Shown here: piece after piece, positions 63,430-64,000 of the stretch
Numbering within the stretch: position 1 is the first letter of the stretch
Layout of the letters: every line of letters starts with the position of its first letter
From: an uncultured Clostridia bacterium
GTDB taxonomy: Bacteria > Bacillota > Clostridia > Lachnospirales > CAG-274
Assembly (NCBI GenBank): GCA_944384235.1
Contig: CALWSP010000020.1
Coordinates: 19,033-83,032 of the forward strand
DNA length: 64,000 nucleotides
Direction of reading: 5' to 3'
The notes under the pieces: generated by a model
Database searches by the model: none
What the model was told of the DNA's origin: nothing
The model's input: only the letters and a program-made list of their open reading frames with translations
Position numbers and translations under genes: made by a program

Positions 63430-64000
63430 ATGGACAAGAAACTAAAAAGGTTTATGAGTTTAGTTTTAGCGTTTATTATGATTTTAAGTTCCAACACTTT
63501 TGTTTTAGCAGATGGAAACAGCAACGTTGGAGCAGGAGGAGGTGCCGGAGGCACCATAGTAAACCACAGTGGAGGAGACGATGTTACAACTGGATACAAG
63601 ATTGAATTGTTGTGGATTCCACTTAGTGACGAAGTTTGGAGTATGAAACCATCACCAGAGAAAACAAAGAAAGTTAATGAGGCTTGGAACCAAGCTAAGA
63701 TTACACCTACAGACACAGCAGGAAGTGGAGTTGAGGTTCAACATTTAGGAACACCAGTTTACATTACAAACGATGCTGTTATAAAAGCCTCAAAGGGAAC
63801 AACAGCAAAAGTGTTTAAGTATGGGGAAACCAAGTATGGTTTAGGTACGAGAGCAGGAAAAACTGGGATAACTAGAGATAATAAAGACACAGTAACCCTC
63901 AAGACCTATAAGACATTAAAAGGGGAGATAGCGAAGAGTTTAAACAGCGTAAGTCCGGAGTTATCAAGTGTGATAAGCAACTATAACCCAAGCAAGGATT
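63430..64000 (+). CDS. Secreted protein, 3' end outside the window (partial)
   Basis: 190 residues visible, frame open to the last base. ATG 63430 follows GAAAGGAGAG. Signal peptide MDKKLKRFMSLVLAFIMILS through FVLA, cut before DGNSN (about residue 28). A Gly-rich stretch (GAGGGAGG, about 33-40) follows, then an unassigned region. No SLH unit, LPXTG or enzyme motif in the visible part. Near the end the codons turn to the AGC/ATA/GCG style of the SLH gene. Adjacent position suggests another cell-surface component. Confidence 0.75.
   Translation, partial: MDKKLKRFMSLVLAFIMILSSNTFVLADGNSNVGAGGGAGGTIVNHSGGDDVTTGYKIELLWIPLSDEVWSMKPSPEKTKKVNEAWNQAKITPTDTAGSGVEVQHLGTPVYITNDAVIKASKGTTAKVFKYGETKYGLGTRAGKTGITRDNKDTVTLKTYKTLKGEIAKSLNSVSPELSSVISNYNPSKD

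Overview
The window comes from a low-GC, AT-rich Gram-positive anaerobe of the class Clostridia, most likely in or near the Lachnospirales/Lachnospiraceae. Genus cannot be fixed from the sequence alone. Evidence: the sporulation regulator SpoIIID; a tandem subtilisin resembling the spore-germination Csp proteases; pyruvate:ferredoxin oxidoreductase and a flavodiiron protein (anaerobic metabolism); a Re-citrate synthase-type enzyme beside NAD-type isocitrate dehydrogenase; S-layer homology (SLH) proteins; the dnaG-rpoD operon; and strong TTGACA/TATAAT promoters. It is mostly ordinary chromosomal core sequence with surface-protein loci at both ends. I saw no phage, insertion sequence, CRISPR array or replication origin.

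Layout. (1) 1-6.3 kb: the 3' part of a large GLUG-repeat surface protein, three minor pilin-like proteins, then a type IV pilin with its own promoter and a possible 14-residue leader ORF. (2) 6.4-8.2 kb, minus strand: rqcH. (3) 8.2-15.4 kb: a housekeeping run yicC-gmk-rpoZ-priA-def-fmt, then a membrane zinc peptidase and two small unknowns. (4) 15.6-18.2 kb: Re-citrate synthase and isocitrate dehydrogenase, which together with an aconitase encoded elsewhere would make 2-oxoglutarate. (5) 18.2-20.1 kb, minus strand: ligA. (6) 20.3-25.2 kb: an envelope cassette with a GalE-like epimerase (Tyr-to-Phe at the catalytic position), anchored SGNH hydrolase, DUF4358 lipoprotein, MBOAT acyltransferase and DHHW protein. 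(7) 25.2-31.4 kb: CBS protein, PAP2 phosphatase, tRNA-Trp and tRNA-Gly, TSCPD protein, spoIIID behind a hairpin containing its ribosome-binding site, flavodiiron protein, REC-GGDEF-EAL protein, and an antiporter on the minus strand. (8) 31.5-34.6 kb: a 1020-residue double subtilisin whose second domain has lost its catalytic triad.

(9) 34.7-41.3 kb: histidine operon hisZGDBHAFIE; hisC and histidinol-phosphatase are not in the window. (10) 41.3-49.2 kb: mntP, dgt, dnaG, rpoD, trmK, a Nif3-like gene and a TGS/SAD-type nucleoside kinase. (11) 49.3-52.8 kb, minus strand: nifJ with the codon use of a highly expressed gene. (12) 53.2-56.3 kb: an unrecognised 505-residue protein, an SLH lipoprotein and an RpiB/LacAB-like isomerase. 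(13) 56.4-56.55 kb: an orphan consensus promoter, a long hairpin and a terminator, forming a candidate small RNA. (14) 56.6-61.5 kb: leuS and two hypothetical genes on minus, then an 8-oxoguanine glycosylase on plus. (15) 61.7-64 kb: an SLH protein with a codon-usage break, a roughly 390-base leader almost without C, and the start of a secreted protein cut by the window end.

The items most worth a second look are the Csp-like protease/pseudoprotease fusion, the candidate small RNA, the pilus/adhesin operon with two minor pilins lacking Glu5, the spoIIID hairpin, the Tyr-to-Phe epimerase in the acylation cassette, and the mosaic SLH gene with its C-depleted downstream region. Family assignments rest on motifs read by eye; no database search was run.
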